Shown: positions 17,358 to 29,959 of the stretch, in pieces
Numbering within the stretch: the first letter of the stretch is position 1
Layout of the letters: each line of letters starts with the position of its first letter
Source of the DNA: Sulfurimonas sp. HSL3-1
GTDB lineage: Bacteria; Campylobacterota; Campylobacteria; Campylobacterales; Sulfurimonadaceae
Length of the DNA stretch: 64,000 bases
NCBI RefSeq assembly: GCF_039645995.1
Contig: NZ_CP147920.1
Location: forward strand, 744,001-808,000
Reading direction: 5' to 3'
Made by a program: the position numbers and the translations under genes
Notes under the pieces: model-generated
Told to the model about the DNA's origin: nothing
Seen by the model: only the letters and a program-made list of their open reading frames with translations
Database searches by the model: none

Positions 17358-17666
17358 ATGTACGCAATCATCAAAAACGGTGGCAAGCAGTATAAAGTGG
17401 AAGAGGGCGATATCCTTCTGCTTGACAAAATGAGCCTTGAGCCGAAAGCAACGCTCGAGATCAAAGAAGTGCTCGCGGTCAACGCCGGTGAGCTGAAAGT
17501 CGGTGCTCCTTTTGTTGACGGTGCGGTTGTGACTGCAGAAGTCATCAACGAAGGCCGCGACAAGAAAGTCACGATCTACAAAAAGCGCCGTCGTAAAGAC
17601 AGCAAGCTCAAGCGCGGTTTCCGCCGCAGTTTCACACGCGTTCGCATCACGAAGATCGCGGCGTAA
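17358..17666 (+). CDS. rplU: 50S ribosomal protein L21
   Basis: 102 residues, standard length. [14 protein letters not shown] at the start and [25 protein letters not shown] at the end are diagnostic. The ATG at 17358 has AAGGA 6 bases upstream; a longer open frame into the upstream structured element is not used. rpmA follows 17 bases later, as in most bacteria. Confidence 0.97.
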   Translation: MYAIIKNGGKQYKVEEGDILLLDKMSLEPKATLEIKEVLAVNAGELKVGAPFVDGAVVTAEVINEGRDKKVTIYKKRRRKDSKLKRGFRRSFTRVRITKIAA

Positions 17667-17683
17667 TCTAGGAGGAGTTCGAT

Positions 17684-17941
17684 ATGGCACACAAGAAAGG
17701 TCAAGGTAGTACACAGAATAACCGCGATTCCGCGGGACGTAGACTTGGTGTGAAGAAATTCGGCGGCGAAGTTGTCAAAGCCGGAAACATCATCGTTCGC
17801 CAGCGTGGTACGAAAGTCCACCCGGGCCAGAACATCGGTATGGGCAAAGACCACACGCTTTACGCGCTGGTTGACGGCATCGTCCAGTTCGAGCGCAAAG
17901 ATAAGACCCGCAAGCAGGTCTCTATCGTCCCGGCTTCCTAA
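17684..17941 (+). CDS. rpmA: 50S ribosomal protein L27
   Basis: 85 residues beginning [28 protein letters not shown], the canonical L27 N terminus that reaches the peptidyl-transferase centre; there is no Firmicutes-type cleaved extension. Preceded by AGGAGG-like Shine-Dalgarno sequence. Part of the rplU-rpmA-obgE unit. Confidence 0.97.
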   Translation: MAHKKGQGSTQNNRDSAGRRLGVKKFGGEVVKAGNIIVRQRGTKVHPGQNIGMGKDHTLYALVDGIVQFERKDKTRKQVSIVPAS

Positions 17942-17965
17942 GCCGCTTTTTTAACTACACGCCGC

Positions 17966-17980
17966 CCGAGCTTAGCTCGG
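17966..17980 (+). terminator. Hairpin between rpmA and obgE
   Basis: CCGAGC (17966-17971) pairs with GCTCGG (17975-17980) across TTA. No T-tract follows, so it is more likely an attenuating or mRNA-stabilising hairpin than a complete terminator; obgE lies 98 bases on. Confidence 0.35.
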
Positions 17981-18078
17981 CGCCGCTGCTTTCTATAAGA
18001 ATCACCTTTATTTAACAGTATACTTCTAAACGGATGTCCAAGTCTTCTGTTGAGTGAAGCCCTACAAGGATTTAATGC

Positions 18079-19179
18079 ATGTTTGTCGATCAGATCGAAT
18101 TGGAATTGTCATCAGGGAAAGGCGGCGCCGGCTGTGTAGCGTTCCGCCGCGAGAAATTCGTCGTCAACGGCGGCCCGAACGGCGGGGACGGCGGACGGGG
18201 CGGGGACGTCTGGTTCCGCGTCGACAACAACACCCACACCCTGGCCCATTACCACGGCAAGCATAAGCTGGTGGCGGAAAACGGCCGCCCCGGTCTCGGC
18301 TCGAATATGACGGGCAAGTCTGCAGCGAAGCTCTTTGTGATCGTTCCCCCGGGGACCCAGGTATTCGATGCCGAAAGCGGCGAGCTGCTGATGGACCTGG
18401 TCAGCGAGGGGCAGGAGCAGAAGCTGCTGCAGGGCGGCAAGGGCGGCTTGGGGAACACCCACTTCAAATCCTCGACGAACCAGCGCCCGACCTATGCGCA
18501 GCCGGGTGAACCCGGAGAAACGCGCCGGGTCCGGCTGGAGCTCAAGCTTATCGCCGATGTCGGTCTGGTCGGATTCCCCAACGTCGGTAAATCGACGCTC
18601 ATCTCGACGGTCTCCAATGCGACACCTGAGATCGCGAACTACGAATTTACGACCCTGACACCGAAACTGGGGCAGGTCCGCGTCAACGATTACGAATCTT
18701 TCGTGATGGCGGATATCCCGGGGATCATCGACGGCGCCAGCGAAGGGCGCGGTCTGGGACTGCAGTTCCTGCGCCATATCGAACGGACCAAAACGCTGCT
18801 TTTCATGATCGACCTGGCGTCGTACATGACGATGACCTACCAGTACGAGACGCTGCAGCAGGAGCTGGAACGTTTCAGTGAGATGCTCGCCACACGCGCT
18901 TTCGCCATTGCGCTGACCCGTGTCGACGCCCTCTCCAGAGAGGAAGCCGAGGAGAAGATCGCGGAGATGATGAAGCTGGTGGGGGTGTCCCCGTCGCAGA
19001 AGAGTCGCTACGGATTCGATGACGCCCTGCCGTTTTACGAGCAGGACCTCTCCGACGAATCCCAGAGTTTTGACCGGGAAAAACCCTTCTTCATGGTCCC
19101 GATCTCCTCGGTCGCCCATGAGAACATCAAGCCCCTCAACTTTGCGCTGCATACCCTGGTGGAGATGGAACGCGCGTGA
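18079..19179 (+). CDS. obgE: GTPase Obg (ribosome assembly)
   Basis: 366 residues. The glycine-rich Obg fold occupies residues 1-157 ([27 protein letters not shown]), and the G domain starts with GFPNVGKST at about 165-173, then [16 protein letters not shown]. The C-terminal OCT domain is lacking, as is common here. Obg acts in late 50S subunit assembly and stringent-response control. The last codon overlaps the GTG start of proB by 4 bases. Confidence 0.96.
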   Translation: MFVDQIELELSSGKGGAGCVAFRREKFVVNGGPNGGDGGRGGDVWFRVDNNTHTLAHYHGKHKLVAENGRPGLGSNMTGKSAAKLFVIVPPGTQVFDAESGELLMDLVSEGQEQKLLQGGKGGLGNTHFKSSTNQRPTYAQPGEPGETRRVRLELKLIADVGLVGFPNVGKSTLISTVSNATPEIANYEFTTLTPKLGQVRVNDYESFVMADIPGIIDGASEGRGLGLQFLRHIERTKTLLFMIDLASYMTMTYQYETLQQELERFSEMLATRAFAIALTRVDALSREEAEEKIAEMMKLVGVSPSQKSRYGFDDALPFYEQDLSDESQSFDREKPFFMVPISSVAHENIKPLNFALHTLVEMERA

Positions 19180-19946
19180 AACGTATCGTCCTGAAGGTCG
19201 GCAGCGCCGTCCTCACCGAGAACAACCGCATCGCCCGCGACAGGATGCAAAACCTTGTCGACCTTATCGCCCGTCTCAAAGCGCGTTACGAGGTGATCCT
19301 TGTCTCCAGCGGCGCCGTAGCGGCGGGGTATACGGAGCTTAAGCTCGACAAGAGCGTTCTGGCGAACAAGCAGGCGCTCGCGTCCATCGGCCAGCCGCTG
19401 CTGCTCAACCGCTACAAGAAGAAGTTTGAGAAACACGGGATCCTGCCGGCGCAGGTCCTGGTGACGGCGGCCAACTTCTATACGGAGAGCCAGGCGGAAA
19501 AGGCCCGCAACACCATCGACACCCTGATCGAAAACGGGGTCGTGCCGATTATCAACGAAAACGACGCCACCGCCGTCGAGGAGCTGGTCCTGGGCGACAA
19601 CGACCAGCTCTCCGCCTACACGGCGTACCACTTCAACGCCGATCTGCTGGTGATCCTCTCCGACATTAACGCCTATTACGACAAGGACCCGCACTGTCAC
19701 GACGATGCCTGTGTCCGCCCGCTCGTACACGCCATCAAAGCGGAGGAGCTCTCGAAGGAGGTGACGCCGCACAACAGTTTTGCGACCGGGGGCATCGTCA
19801 CCAAACTCAAAGCGGCGCATTTTCTCCTCGAACGGGGCCGCAGCATGTTCCTGGCCAGCGGCTTTGAACTGGAAGACGTCGAGAACTTCCTGCTGCATGA
19901 CACCCAGAGCGGCGGGACGCTCTTCACCCCGGAGGTATCGGCATGA
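19176..19946 (+). CDS. proB: Glutamate 5-kinase, short form without PUA domain
   Basis: 256 residues, GTG start overlapping the obgE stop by 4 bases. ProB phosphorylates L-glutamate in the first step of proline synthesis. The amino-acid-kinase fold is intact ([42 protein letters not shown]-like [10 protein letters not shown]). E. coli ProB is about 370 residues with a C-terminal PUA domain; that domain is absent here, as in other Campylobacterota. fmt overlaps its stop by 4 bases. Confidence 0.95.
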   Translation: MKRIVLKVGSAVLTENNRIARDRMQNLVDLIARLKARYEVILVSSGAVAAGYTELKLDKSVLANKQALASIGQPLLLNRYKKKFEKHGILPAQVLVTAANFYTESQAEKARNTIDTLIENGVVPIINENDATAVEELVLGDNDQLSAYTAYHFNADLLVILSDINAYYDKDPHCHDDACVRPLVHAIKAEELSKEVTPHNSFATGGIVTKLKAAHFLLERGRSMFLASGFELEDVENFLLHDTQSGGTLFTPEVSA

Positions 19947-20851
19947 AAGTGATCTTTATGGGGACACCGGATTATGCCTCCCGGATCCTGGAAACGCTGA
20001 TCGCTCAGCATGACATCGAGGTCGTCGCCGCTTACACCCAGCCGGACAAGCCCGTGGGTCGGAAAAAGGTACTGACGCCGCCGCCCGTCAAAACGGTGGC
20101 GGAGGCGGCGGGCATCCCCGTCTTTCAGCCCGAGCGTCTCCGCGACGAAGCGACGGTTGAGACGTTGCAAGCGATCCCCTGCGACTATATCGTCGTTGCC
20201 GCCTACGGGCAGATCCTGCCCAAAGCGGTGTTGGCACACGCCCCCTGCATCAACCTTCACGCCTCTATCCTGCCGCAGTACCGCGGCGCGAGTCCCATTC
20301 AGCAGAGCCTTCTGAACGGGGATAAAGAGACCGGCGTGACGGCGATGCTTATGGAAGAGGGGCTTGATACGGGCCCCATTCTTGCCACCCGCCGCATTGC
20401 CATCGGCGACGATGAAACGGTGGGGAGCCTTTTCGAACGGCTGACCGACCTCGCCGCGGACATGACGCCGGAGGTGCTGCGCTCCTATTCGACCCTGACA
20501 CCGGTTCCGCAGAACGACGCCGATGCAAGCCTCTGCAAGAAGATCAGCAAAGCCGACGGCGAAGTCGCCTTTGACGACGCCCGTACCCTCTATAACAAGT
20601 ACCGCGCTTTTACCCCCTGGCCGGGGGTCTATCTCTCCGGAGGCCTCAAACTGACGAAGATGCATCTGGCGGAGGAAGAGGGAAGCTTTGTACCGGGACG
20701 TATTCTTGCCGTTGAGAAATCACAGGTAAAGATCGGCTGCAGCACGGGGGCACTCTGGATCGAGACGGTCCAACCGCCGTCGAAAAAAGCGATGGCGGTC
20801 ATTGACTACCTCAACGGGAAACGGCTCGGTCTTGACGATACGCTGGCTTGA
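19943..20851 (+). CDS. fmt: Methionyl-tRNA formyltransferase
   Basis: 302 residues. Adds a formyl group from 10-formyl-THF to initiator Met-tRNA. Visible motifs: [28 protein letters not shown], the catalytic [18 protein letters not shown] and the C-terminal OB-like domain (PWPGVYL, KLTKMH). It sits in the same order next to birA in Helicobacter. Start overlaps proB by ATGA. Confidence 0.96.
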   Translation: MKVIFMGTPDYASRILETLIAQHDIEVVAAYTQPDKPVGRKKVLTPPPVKTVAEAAGIPVFQPERLRDEATVETLQAIPCDYIVVAAYGQILPKAVLAHAPCINLHASILPQYRGASPIQQSLLNGDKETGVTAMLMEEGLDTGPILATRRIAIGDDETVGSLFERLTDLAADMTPEVLRSYSTLTPVPQNDADASLCKKISKADGEVAFDDARTLYNKYRAFTPWPGVYLSGGLKLTKMHLAEEEGSFVPGRILAVEKSQVKIGCSTGALWIETVQPPSKKAMAVIDYLNGKRLGLDDTLA

Positions 20852-21467
20852 GCGGGTCGATTCCACCCAGCGCTATCTCATCGATCAGCTCAAAAAGGGT
20901 GAGGTTGTGCCGCCATTTGCGGTAGTAGCGGACGTACAGGACGCGGGGCGCGGCAGCCGGGGGAACAGCTGGACGGGTTTGGAGGGGAATCTCTTTTTCT
21001 CTTTTGCCGTCGAACGCAGCGTTTTGCCTGCCGATCTCAAACTTGAATCCTCCTCCATCTATTTTGCCTTTCTGCTCAAAATGGTTCTTGAAGATGCGGG
21101 ATCGGAAGTCTGGCTGAAGTGGCCGAACGATTTTTACATCGGGGAGCAGAAAATCGGCGGAACGATCACGACACTGCGACAAAATAGCCTTGTGTGCGGC
21201 ATCGGGCTCAACTTGAAAAATGCCCCGGAGGGGTTCGCCGCTCTTGACATTGAAATTTCACGAAAAAAGTTATTAGATGATTATTTTTCAAGGGTGGAAG
21301 GATTTCCAAAATGGAAGGAAATCTTCAGACTATACGCGCTAGAATTTGACAAAAGCAGACGGTTCCAAACGCATAATAATCATCATAAATTTTCCTTAGA
21401 AAACGCGGTGTTGTGCGACGATGGATCGGTTATGTGTGACGGGCAAAGGATATACAGCCAGCGATGA
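20832..21467 (+). CDS. birA: Biotin--[acetyl-CoA-carboxylase] ligase, catalytic-only form
   Basis: About 211 residues. Attaches biotin to the acetyl-CoA carboxylase carrier protein. The biotin-ligase motif appears as GRGSRGNSW, followed by [17 protein letters not shown] and CGIGLNL. The N-terminal helix-turn-helix of E. coli BirA is absent, so it is not a repressor. Start is uncertain: the TTG at 20832 overlaps fmt by 20 bases and gives a normal N terminus ([12 protein letters not shown]); no strong ribosome-binding site was found. The second half is clearly more AT-rich than neighbours. Confidence 0.9.
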   Translation: MTIRWLERVDSTQRYLIDQLKKGEVVPPFAVVADVQDAGRGSRGNSWTGLEGNLFFSFAVERSVLPADLKLESSSIYFAFLLKMVLEDAGSEVWLKWPNDFYIGEQKIGGTITTLRQNSLVCGIGLNLKNAPEGFAALDIEISRKKLLDDYFSRVEGFPKWKEIFRLYALEFDKSRRFQTHNNHHKFSLENAVLCDDGSVMCDGQRIYSQR

Positions 21468-22246
21468 GTGAAGTAATTGTAATCGCCAATCAAAAAGGCG
21501 GGGTAGGCAAGACGACGACTGCGGTAAATCTCGCGGCGTCCCTTGCCGTTGAAGGGAAAAAGGTGCTGCTGATCGATGCCGATCCCCAAGCCAATGCCAC
21601 GACATCGCTGGGATATACCCGTAACGACTACGAGTTCAATATCTACCATGTATTGATCGGGGCAAAGAAGCTCGGCGACATCATCCTGACGACCGAACTG
21701 CCGATGCTGGATCTCGCACCCTCGAACATCGGCCTGGTCGGGGTGGAAAAAGAGTATTACGACTCCAGCCAGAGCAAAGGGCGCGAACTGATCATGAAAA
21801 AGGCGATCGCGCAGGTCAAAGAGCATTATGACTATGTCATTATCGATTCGCCGCCGGCGCTGGGACCGATGACGATCAACGCCCTGAGTGCCTCGAATTC
21901 GGTCATCATCCCGATCCAGTGCGAGTTTTTCGCCCTGGAGGGGCTGGCGCAGCTGCTCAACACGGTACGCCTGATCCGTAAAACGATCAACCCTGCGTTG
22001 GCGATCAAGGGATTCCTGCCGACGATGTACAGTTCCCAGAACAACCTTTCCAAGCAGGTCCTGGCGGACCTGCGCCAGCACTTCAAAGAGAAGCTCTTCA
22101 CCGACGAGATGGACGACTGCATCGTCATCCCGCGCAACGTGAAACTGGCGGAAAGCCCCAGTTTCGGCAAACCCGCGGTCCTGTACGACGGACGTTCCAG
22201 CGGCTCCATGGCGTACCAGAACCTTGCCCAGGCTATCCTGGCGTAA
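21464..22246 (+). CDS. parA: Chromosome partitioning ATPase ParA (Soj)
   Basis: 260 residues. Deviant Walker [17 protein letters not shown] at the N terminus, [11 protein letters not shown], and [12 protein letters not shown] are all present. ParA moves ParB-bound origin regions along the nucleoid. Start overlaps birA by ATGA, and parB follows 3 bases after the stop, giving the phylum-typical fmt-birA-parA-parB-atp order. Confidence 0.97.
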   Translation: MSEVIVIANQKGGVGKTTTAVNLAASLAVEGKKVLLIDADPQANATTSLGYTRNDYEFNIYHVLIGAKKLGDIILTTELPMLDLAPSNIGLVGVEKEYYDSSQSKGRELIMKKAIAQVKEHYDYVIIDSPPALGPMTINALSASNSVIIPIQCEFFALEGLAQLLNTVRLIRKTINPALAIKGFLPTMYSSQNNLSKQVLADLRQHFKEKLFTDEMDDCIVIPRNVKLAESPSFGKPAVLYDGRSSGSMAYQNLAQAILA

Positions 22247-22249
22247 CGG

Positions 22250-23101
22250 ATGGGTATGGCAAAAGCGAAATCCCTCGGACGCGGCCTGGGCGAACTGCTC
22301 GGAGAGATCGAAGAAGCCTACGATCACGAAATCCCCAAAAACGCCCAGGTCGTAGAGGTCCCCCTCTCACAGATACGGCCGAACCCTTTCCAGCCCCGGA
22401 AACATTTTGACGAAAAAGCGCTGAGTGAACTGGCCGCTTCTATCAAATCCCACGGCCTGATCCAGCCCATCGTCCTCGTCGAAGACGTCGACGGCTACAT
22501 CCTCGTCGCGGGGGAGCGGCGCTGGCGTGCAAGCAAACTGGCGAAACTGAAGACGATTCGTGCCGTCATCGCCTCCCTGGACGAGGCGCAGATGCGCCAG
22601 CATGCGCTGATCGAAAATATCCAGCGCGAGCAGCTCAACGTCGTCGAACTGGCCCAGGCCTACGAAGAGCTGATCAACCTCCACGGTCTGACCCAGGAGG
22701 AGCTGGCGGCGGTGGTTCATAAAAGCCGCAGCCACATTACTAATACCCTCCGCCTTCTGCAGCTTTCCAAGAAAACCCTCTCCTCGTTGATCGACAGTAC
22801 GATCAGTGCCGGGCATGCCAAGGTCCTCGTCGGGCTGACCGACAAGGAGCAGAAGGTGATGGTTGACTCTATCCACGGCCAGAAGCTTAGTGTCCGCGAG
22901 ACGGAACAGATGGTCAAACGGTTGAAGAGCCGCGGCGAGCATGAAGTACAGGAGAAGCCGAAAGCCCCAGAATACGACCTCGGGGCCGTACGGAACGCCC
23001 TCGCAGACGGCGGGTTTACCGTGGCCTCCGGAACGAACAAAATCACCATCACTTTTCGCGATGAGCAGGAGATTGCCCGTTTTCTGGACATCCTCGGCTG
23101 A
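22250..23101 (+). CDS. parB: Chromosome partitioning protein ParB (Spo0J), CTPase/parS-binding
   Basis: 283 residues. The N-terminal LGRGLGELLGE is the ParA-interacting region. The CTP-binding/ParB domain has IRPNPFQPRKHFDE and LVAGERRWRASK, then ENIQREQLNVVELAQAY and the helix-turn-helix TQEELAAVVHKSRSHITNTLRLL; a short C-terminal dimerisation domain closes the protein. A second ATG two codons in is an alternative start. I looked for a parS palindrome nearby and found none. Confidence 0.96.
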   Translation: MGMAKAKSLGRGLGELLGEIEEAYDHEIPKNAQVVEVPLSQIRPNPFQPRKHFDEKALSELAASIKSHGLIQPIVLVEDVDGYILVAGERRWRASKLAKLKTIRAVIASLDEAQMRQHALIENIQREQLNVVELAQAYEELINLHGLTQEELAAVVHKSRSHITNTLRLLQLSKKTLSSLIDSTISAGHAKVLVGLTDKEQKVMVDSIHGQKLSVRETEQMVKRLKSRGEHEVQEKPKAPEYDLGAVRNALADGGFTVASGTNKITITFRDEQEIARFLDILG

Positions 23102-23204
23102 CCGCTGCATTAATTTGTAACCAAAAAATTTCACCCTTTTGTAATTTTTCTCCTTTTTCGCTTTTTCACCTCCCAACTTAACAGGGTTTTTAATTTATAA
23201 GTTG

Positions 23205-23210
23205 TATAAT
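23205..23210 (+). promoter_or_regulatory. -10 box of the ATP synthase-Tol operon
   Basis: Perfect TATAAT within AAGTTGTATAATCACGC, 22 bases upstream of atpF', in a T-rich 131-bp gap with periodic T-runs upstream in place of a -35 box. Ribosome-binding site AGGAGG follows. It is the only obvious promoter until the pal gene almost 9 kb on. Confidence 0.7.
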
Positions 23211-23232
23211 CACGCAACTTTTAGGAGGTGAT

Positions 23233-23655
23233 ATGTTAGATATTAGTCCACTGCTGCTCATCAGTACAGCTGTTGTCTTCCTTATCCTTATCGCCGTTCT
23301 AAACGGTATGCTCTACAAACCTCTCTTCGCTTTCATGGAAAAACGTGACCAAGACATTCAGAACGATCTGGCGGAAATCGGCTCAAACGACGCCGAAGTC
23401 AGCGCACTGAACGAAACGGCAGATTCCATTATCAGCGAAGCACGTTTGCAAGCGGCTGCGGAACGGGAAAAAGTGATTGCGGATGCAAAAAAAGCGGCGG
23501 AAGCCGCCATCGGTGCCAAGCGTGCTGAGCTGGCCAAAGCCTACGATGCCTTTGAGGCGGAACTTGCGACAGAGCGCGATAACCTCCGCTCAGCGCTTGC
23601 TGCAGAGGTCCCGGCTTACGTCGAGGCTGTTAACGCCAAGATCAGCAAGATATAA
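23233..23655 (+). CDS. atpF': ATP synthase Fo subunit b'
   Basis: 140 residues. One N-terminal membrane helix (LLLISTAVVFLILIAVLNGMLY) then a long alanine/glutamate-rich helix that forms the peripheral stalk. Bacteria with split b and b' stalk subunits include Campylobacterota and phototrophs. It lacks a signal peptide, unlike the following atpF. Start preceded by AGGAGGTGAT. Confidence 0.92.
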   Translation: MLDISPLLLISTAVVFLILIAVLNGMLYKPLFAFMEKRDQDIQNDLAEIGSNDAEVSALNETADSIISEARLQAAAEREKVIADAKKAAEAAIGAKRAELAKAYDAFEAELATERDNLRSALAAEVPAYVEAVNAKISKI

Positions 23656-23661
23656 GGAGAT

Positions 23662-24180
23662 ATGATGAAAAAACTGTTGGTAATGACCCTGTTCGTTTCA
23701 GCATCGCTCTTTGCTTCATCCGGTGCCGAGCACGGTGCGACAGATATTCTTCCGCGTACGGTCAACTTCCTGATCTTCGCCGGAATCCTGTGGTATTTGC
23801 TGGCGAAGCCGGTCAAGGGATTCTTCACCGGTCGTGCCGGTGAAATCGCCGACCGTCTGAACAGCATTCAGGAGAAACTGCGTGCCTCCGAAGCGGAAAA
23901 AACCGCTGCGGAAGCGCGTGTCGAAGAGGCAAAAACCTTTGCGGCAGAACTGACGGCGACAACGGAAAAAGAGAAAGAGGTTCTCAAGAAACAGATTGAA
24001 GTCCAGTCTGCCAATGAGATCGCCGTTCTCGAAAAACAGATGAAAGACAAAGAGGGCCTCGCGGAACGCCAGATGGTGCGCGGCGTCGTTGAAACTGTTC
24101 TTTCAGACGTAACGGCACAGAGTACAGCTTCTCTCGACAAAGAGAAGATGGCTGACATCATTATGAAGAAGGTGGCTTAA
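23662..24180 (+). CDS. atpF: ATP synthase Fo subunit b
   Basis: 172 residues. A signal-peptide-like leader (MMKKLLVMTLFVSASLFASSG) precedes the membrane helix TVNFLIFAGILWYLLAKPVK, which is typical of b subunits in this phylum; then the long charged stalk helix. Starts 6 bases after atpF'; its stop shares a base with the atpH start (TAATG). Confidence 0.93.
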   Translation: MMKKLLVMTLFVSASLFASSGAEHGATDILPRTVNFLIFAGILWYLLAKPVKGFFTGRAGEIADRLNSIQEKLRASEAEKTAAEARVEEAKTFAAELTATTEKEKEVLKKQIEVQSANEIAVLEKQMKDKEGLAERQMVRGVVETVLSDVTAQSTASLDKEKMADIIMKKVA

Positions 24181-24713
24181 TGGAAGCGATGATCGCACAA
24201 CGTTACGTCAAAGCCCTCACTTCCATGATGGATGCCGAGGCTCTTGCCAATACGAAAACCCTTTTTGATGCACTCGCAGACGCTTATAAAGAGAAAGCGT
24301 TTGCCGATATCATCAATGACCCCCAGATTGGCGACGCTGCGAAAGAAGAGCTCCTGCTCGCCATCGTAGCGGGTGCTGACAGCAGCGCAGTGAACAATCT
24401 GATCAAACTGCTGGTCGAGAAAAAGCGCCTGACGGTTATCCCGGCGATTGCGGAGTCACTCCGCCTGACACTGGCAGGGATGAACAAAACCTATGAAGGC
24501 AAGGTCTACAGCAACACGGAGGTTGAAGCATCGACCCTCGCGGCGCTGAGCAGTGACCTGGGTAAAAAGATGGATGCGACGATCACGCTCGCTTTCGTCG
24601 CATCGGATTATGACGGTATCAAAGTTGAAGTGGAGGACCTCGGTGTCGAGGTCAGCCTCTCGAAGAGCCGCATGAACGCTCAACTGGTTGAGCACATCTT
24701 AAAAGCAATTTGA
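24180..24713 (+). CDS. atpH: ATP synthase F1 subunit delta
   Basis: 177 residues. N-terminal helical bundle (IAQRYVKALTSMMDAEAL) and C-terminal region with the family motif (VEVEDLGVEVSLSKSRMNAQLVEHILKAI). It joins the peripheral stalk to the top of F1. Confidence 0.94.
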   Translation: MEAMIAQRYVKALTSMMDAEALANTKTLFDALADAYKEKAFADIINDPQIGDAAKEELLLAIVAGADSSAVNNLIKLLVEKKRLTVIPAIAESLRLTLAGMNKTYEGKVYSNTEVEASTLAALSSDLGKKMDATITLAFVASDYDGIKVEVEDLGVEVSLSKSRMNAQLVEHILKAI

Positions 24714-24734
24714 TCTTGGAAAGGAGATAGCATA

Positions 24735-26252
24735 GTGGTAGCAAAAGTACAAGCAGATGAAATCAGTTCAATTATCAAAGAACGTATTGAAAACTTTGAA
24801 CTGAACGTCGAGATTAATGAAACAGGGAAGATCGTCTCTTACGGAGACGGTGTTGCTCAGGTCTATGGCCTGTCCAATGCAATGGCCGGTGAAATGGTCG
24901 AATTCGAAGACGGGACTCAGGGTCTTGTCCTCAACCTCGAAGAGAGCAGCGTCGGTGTTGTTATCCTCGGTAAAAGCGGTGCACTGCGCGAAGGCATGAG
25001 CGTCAAGCGCCTGGGCAAACTGCTGCGCGTACCGGTCGGTGACGCACTGCTGGGTCGCGTTGTCAACGCCCTGGGTGAGCCTATTGACGGCAAAGGCCCG
25101 ATCGAAGCAACGGAAAACCGTTTCGTCGAAGAGAAAGCACCGGGCATCATGGCACGTAAGTCCGTCCATGAACCGATGGCAACGGGTATCAAGTCTATTG
25201 ACGCCCTCGTGCCGATCGGCCGCGGTCAGCGCGAGCTGATCATCGGTGACCGCCAGACAGGTAAAACCACTGTTGCACTCGACACGATCATCAACCAGAA
25301 AGGCAACGGCGTTGTCTGTATCTACGTTGCTGTCGGTCAGAAAGAGTCTACGGTCGCTCAGGTCGTCCGTCGCCTCGAAGAGCACGGTGCCCTCGAGTAC
25401 ACTATCATCGTTTCCGCGACAGCGTCTGAAGCGGCTGCACTGCAGTTCCTCGCACCGTACACGGGTGTCACGATGGGTGAATACTTCCGTGACAACGCTC
25501 GCCACGGTCTGATCGTTTACGATGACCTTTCCAAGCATGCGGTCGCTTACCGTGAAATGTCCCTGATCCTCCGCCGCCCTCCGGGTCGCGAAGCGTTCCC
25601 GGGTGACGTCTTCTATCTCCACTCCCGCCTCCTCGAGCGTGCTGCGAAGCTCAACGATGAGAAAGGTGCAGGTTCACTGACGGCGCTGCCGATCATTGAA
25701 ACGCAGGCTGGTGACGTTGCGGCATACATCCCGACGAACGTCATCTCCATTACCGACGGACAGATCTTCCTCGAGACTGACCTGTTCAACTCCGGTATCC
25801 GCCCGGCGATCAACGTTGGTCTCTCCGTATCACGCGTCGGTGGTGCTGCACAGATCAAAGCAACCAAGCAGGTTGCCGGTACACTGCGCCTCGACCTGGC
25901 TCAGTACCGCGAACTCCAGGCGTTCGCCCAGTTCGCTTCCGACCTCGACGAAGTCAGCCGCAAGCAGCTCGAGCGTGGTCAGCGCATGGTCGAAGTTCTG
26001 AAGCAGCCGCCGTACTCTCCGCTGACAGCTGAGAAGCAGGCACTGGTCATCTTCGCGGGTAACGAAGGTTACCTCGACGATCTGCCGGCAAGCAGCGTTG
26101 TCAAGTTCGAAGCAGAACTGTATCCGTTCGTGGAAGCTTCTTATCCTCAGATTTTCGAGAACATCCGTTCTACATCCAAAATCGATGATGAGACGAGTGC
26201 ACTGATGAAAAAAGCGATCGAAGAGTTCAAAGCGTCTTTCGTCGCTGAGTAA
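24735..26252 (+). CDS. atpA: ATP synthase F1 subunit alpha
   Basis: 505 residues, GTG start with GGAGAT upstream. Walker A GDRQTGKT near 170, [11 protein letters not shown], and the signature [17 protein letters not shown] are intact. Non-catalytic nucleotide-binding subunit of F1. Codon use in this and the following subunits is clearly biased to highly expressed patterns (CGT/CGC for Arg, GGT for Gly). Confidence 0.98.
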   Translation: MVAKVQADEISSIIKERIENFELNVEINETGKIVSYGDGVAQVYGLSNAMAGEMVEFEDGTQGLVLNLEESSVGVVILGKSGALREGMSVKRLGKLLRVPVGDALLGRVVNALGEPIDGKGPIEATENRFVEEKAPGIMARKSVHEPMATGIKSIDALVPIGRGQRELIIGDRQTGKTTVALDTIINQKGNGVVCIYVAVGQKESTVAQVVRRLEEHGALEYTIIVSATASEAAALQFLAPYTGVTMGEYFRDNARHGLIVYDDLSKHAVAYREMSLILRRPPGREAFPGDVFYLHSRLLERAAKLNDEKGAGSLTALPIIETQAGDVAAYIPTNVISITDGQIFLETDLFNSGIRPAINVGLSVSRVGGAAQIKATKQVAGTLRLDLAQYRELQAFAQFASDLDEVSRKQLERGQRMVEVLKQPPYSPLTAEKQALVIFAGNEGYLDDLPASSVVKFEAELYPFVEASYPQIFENIRSTSKIDDETSALMKKAIEEFKASFVAE

Positions 26253-26260
26253 GGACCATC

Positions 26261-28559
<2,299 letters not shown>

Positions 28560-28586
28560 TCTTTTTCAGTCCAAAAGGAATAAGTA

Positions 28587-28979
28587 ATGGATACTTTTAA
28601 ACTGGAAGTGATCACGCCGAACGGCCTCATTTTTGATAATGAAGCCGTCGAAGTCACGCTGCCGGGTGAAGAGGGTGAGTTCGGTGTACTGCCGCGCCAC
28701 GCCTCTTTGACTACGCAGCTCAAAGCCGGCGTCATTGACATCGTCACTGCAGAGAAACGCACCGAGTCCATCGTCGTGAACTGGGGTGTGGTTCAGGTGA
28801 CTGAATCGAAAGTGACGGTGCTGGTCGACGGTGCCGTCGCGATCCGCGGTGAAGGCGAAAGCGAAATCGCCAAGGTCCTCGAGGATGCGAAAAAACTCCT
28901 GTCGGATGTTTCGGACTCCAAGATGGCACTGGCTTCGGTCTCAGCCAAGATCGAATCGGCTGCACACAAACTGCTGTAA
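28587..28979 (+). CDS. atpC: ATP synthase F1 subunit epsilon
   Basis: 130 residues. Beta-sandwich domain (FKLEVITPNGLIFDNEAVEVTLPGEEGEFGVLPRH) and a C-terminal helical hairpin that can inhibit ATP hydrolysis. Followed 9 bases later by tolQ, so the ATP synthase and Tol genes are read together. Confidence 0.96.
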   Translation: MDTFKLEVITPNGLIFDNEAVEVTLPGEEGEFGVLPRHASLTTQLKAGVIDIVTAEKRTESIVVNWGVVQVTESKVTVLVDGAVAIRGEGESEIAKVLEDAKKLLSDVSDSKMALASVSAKIESAAHKLL

Positions 28980-28988
28980 GCGACGATC

Positions 28989-29564
28989 ATGTTTGATTCG
29001 CTCAGCGACTACTATCTCAAAAGCAACAGTGTCACCCTCGCGGTCCTGGCACTGCTTGCGCTCTATTTCATCGTTATCAACTGGACCTTTTTCTACCGCT
29101 TTCTTTCACTCAATCGCTGGGTCGACAAAGAGACGGATTCGCTTGAATCGCTTTTGATGGGTGCACAGGGGATTGCAGCAAACTCCTACCTGAACCACTT
29201 TATCAAGAGCAGCAAACGTCTCTCCGCGGAACTCTTCGACCTGGGACTTTTCGCCGGTACGAAAGAAGCAACGAAAGGGTTGGCGATTCTCTCCGTTGTC
29301 GCCTCTACAGCACCGTTTATCGGGCTGTTCGGTACGGTTGTCTCCATCCTTGATACCTTCAACAACATCGGTAGTGCCAGCGGGACGATGGCTGTTATCG
29401 CCGCCGGCGTCTCCGATGCGCTTGTTGCGACGGCGGCGGGGATCTTCGTCGCGATCTTCGCGTACACCTACCACCAGATCCTCAAACGCCGTGCGTACGA
29501 GCTGACAGGGCTGCTGCAGATGCAGCGCGATGCCCTGATGGCGAAAGAGACGGACGCCGCGTGA
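28989..29564 (+). CDS. tolQ: Tol-Pal proton channel protein TolQ (MotA/TolQ/ExbB family)
   Basis: 191 residues, shorter than E. coli TolQ (230). Three membrane segments: near the N terminus (VTLAVLALLALYFIVINWTFF) and two in GLAILSVVASTAPFIGLFGTVVSILDTF...GVSDALVATAAGIFVAIFAYTYH, which is the proton-path signature. With TolR it uses proton motive force to drive outer-membrane constriction. ExbB is an alternative name, but the tolA-tolB-pal context decides for Tol. Confidence 0.93.
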   Translation: MFDSLSDYYLKSNSVTLAVLALLALYFIVINWTFFYRFLSLNRWVDKETDSLESLLMGAQGIAANSYLNHFIKSSKRLSAELFDLGLFAGTKEATKGLAILSVVASTAPFIGLFGTVVSILDTFNNIGSASGTMAVIAAGVSDALVATAAGIFVAIFAYTYHQILKRRAYELTGLLQMQRDALMAKETDAA

Positions 29565-29959
29565 GCGTATTCGACTGGGATGAGCGCCCGGAACTGAACA
29601 TTACGCCCCTCGTGGACGTGATGCTCGTGCTTCTGGCGATCTTGATGGTCATCGCTCCGAACATTGTCTATGAAGAGCTGATCAATCTCCCCCAGGGTTC
29701 GGCACAGCAGCAGATGCAGAAAAAACCCCCGGTACACATTGTCATTACGAAAGAGGGCGTCATTCTCGTCAACAAAGAGAAATTCGACCGTCTCGGGTTC
29801 ATCGACAACTTCTACCGTTTTGCCGAACAGAATCTCGATGCCAAGTCAACGGTGACGATCAGTGCCGACCGTTCACTGGATTACGGAATGGTGATGTCGG
29901 TTCTGGCGGCGGTAAAACAGGCAGGTTTCAGTGAAGTCTCTCTCGCTACCAACGGTTGA
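29561..29959 (+). CDS. tolR: TolR (ExbD family)
   Basis: 132 residues, GTG start overlapping tolQ by 4 bases. One membrane helix with the essential Asp (PELNITPLVDVMLVLLAILMVI) and a periplasmic domain. Partner of TolQ in the proton-driven motor. Its 3' end overlaps the tolA start by 29 bases. Confidence 0.93.
   Translation: MSVFDWDERPELNITPLVDVMLVLLAILMVIAPNIVYEELINLPQGSAQQQMQKKPPVHIVITKEGVILVNKEKFDRLGFIDNFYRFAEQNLDAKSTVTISADRSLDYGMVMSVLAAVKQAGFSEVSLATNG

Noticed and set aside
21464-23232. parS site near parAB
   Set aside because: No palindrome like TGTTNCACGTGAAACA or its Helicobacter variant was found; TTTCACGAAAA near 21265 is only half a site.
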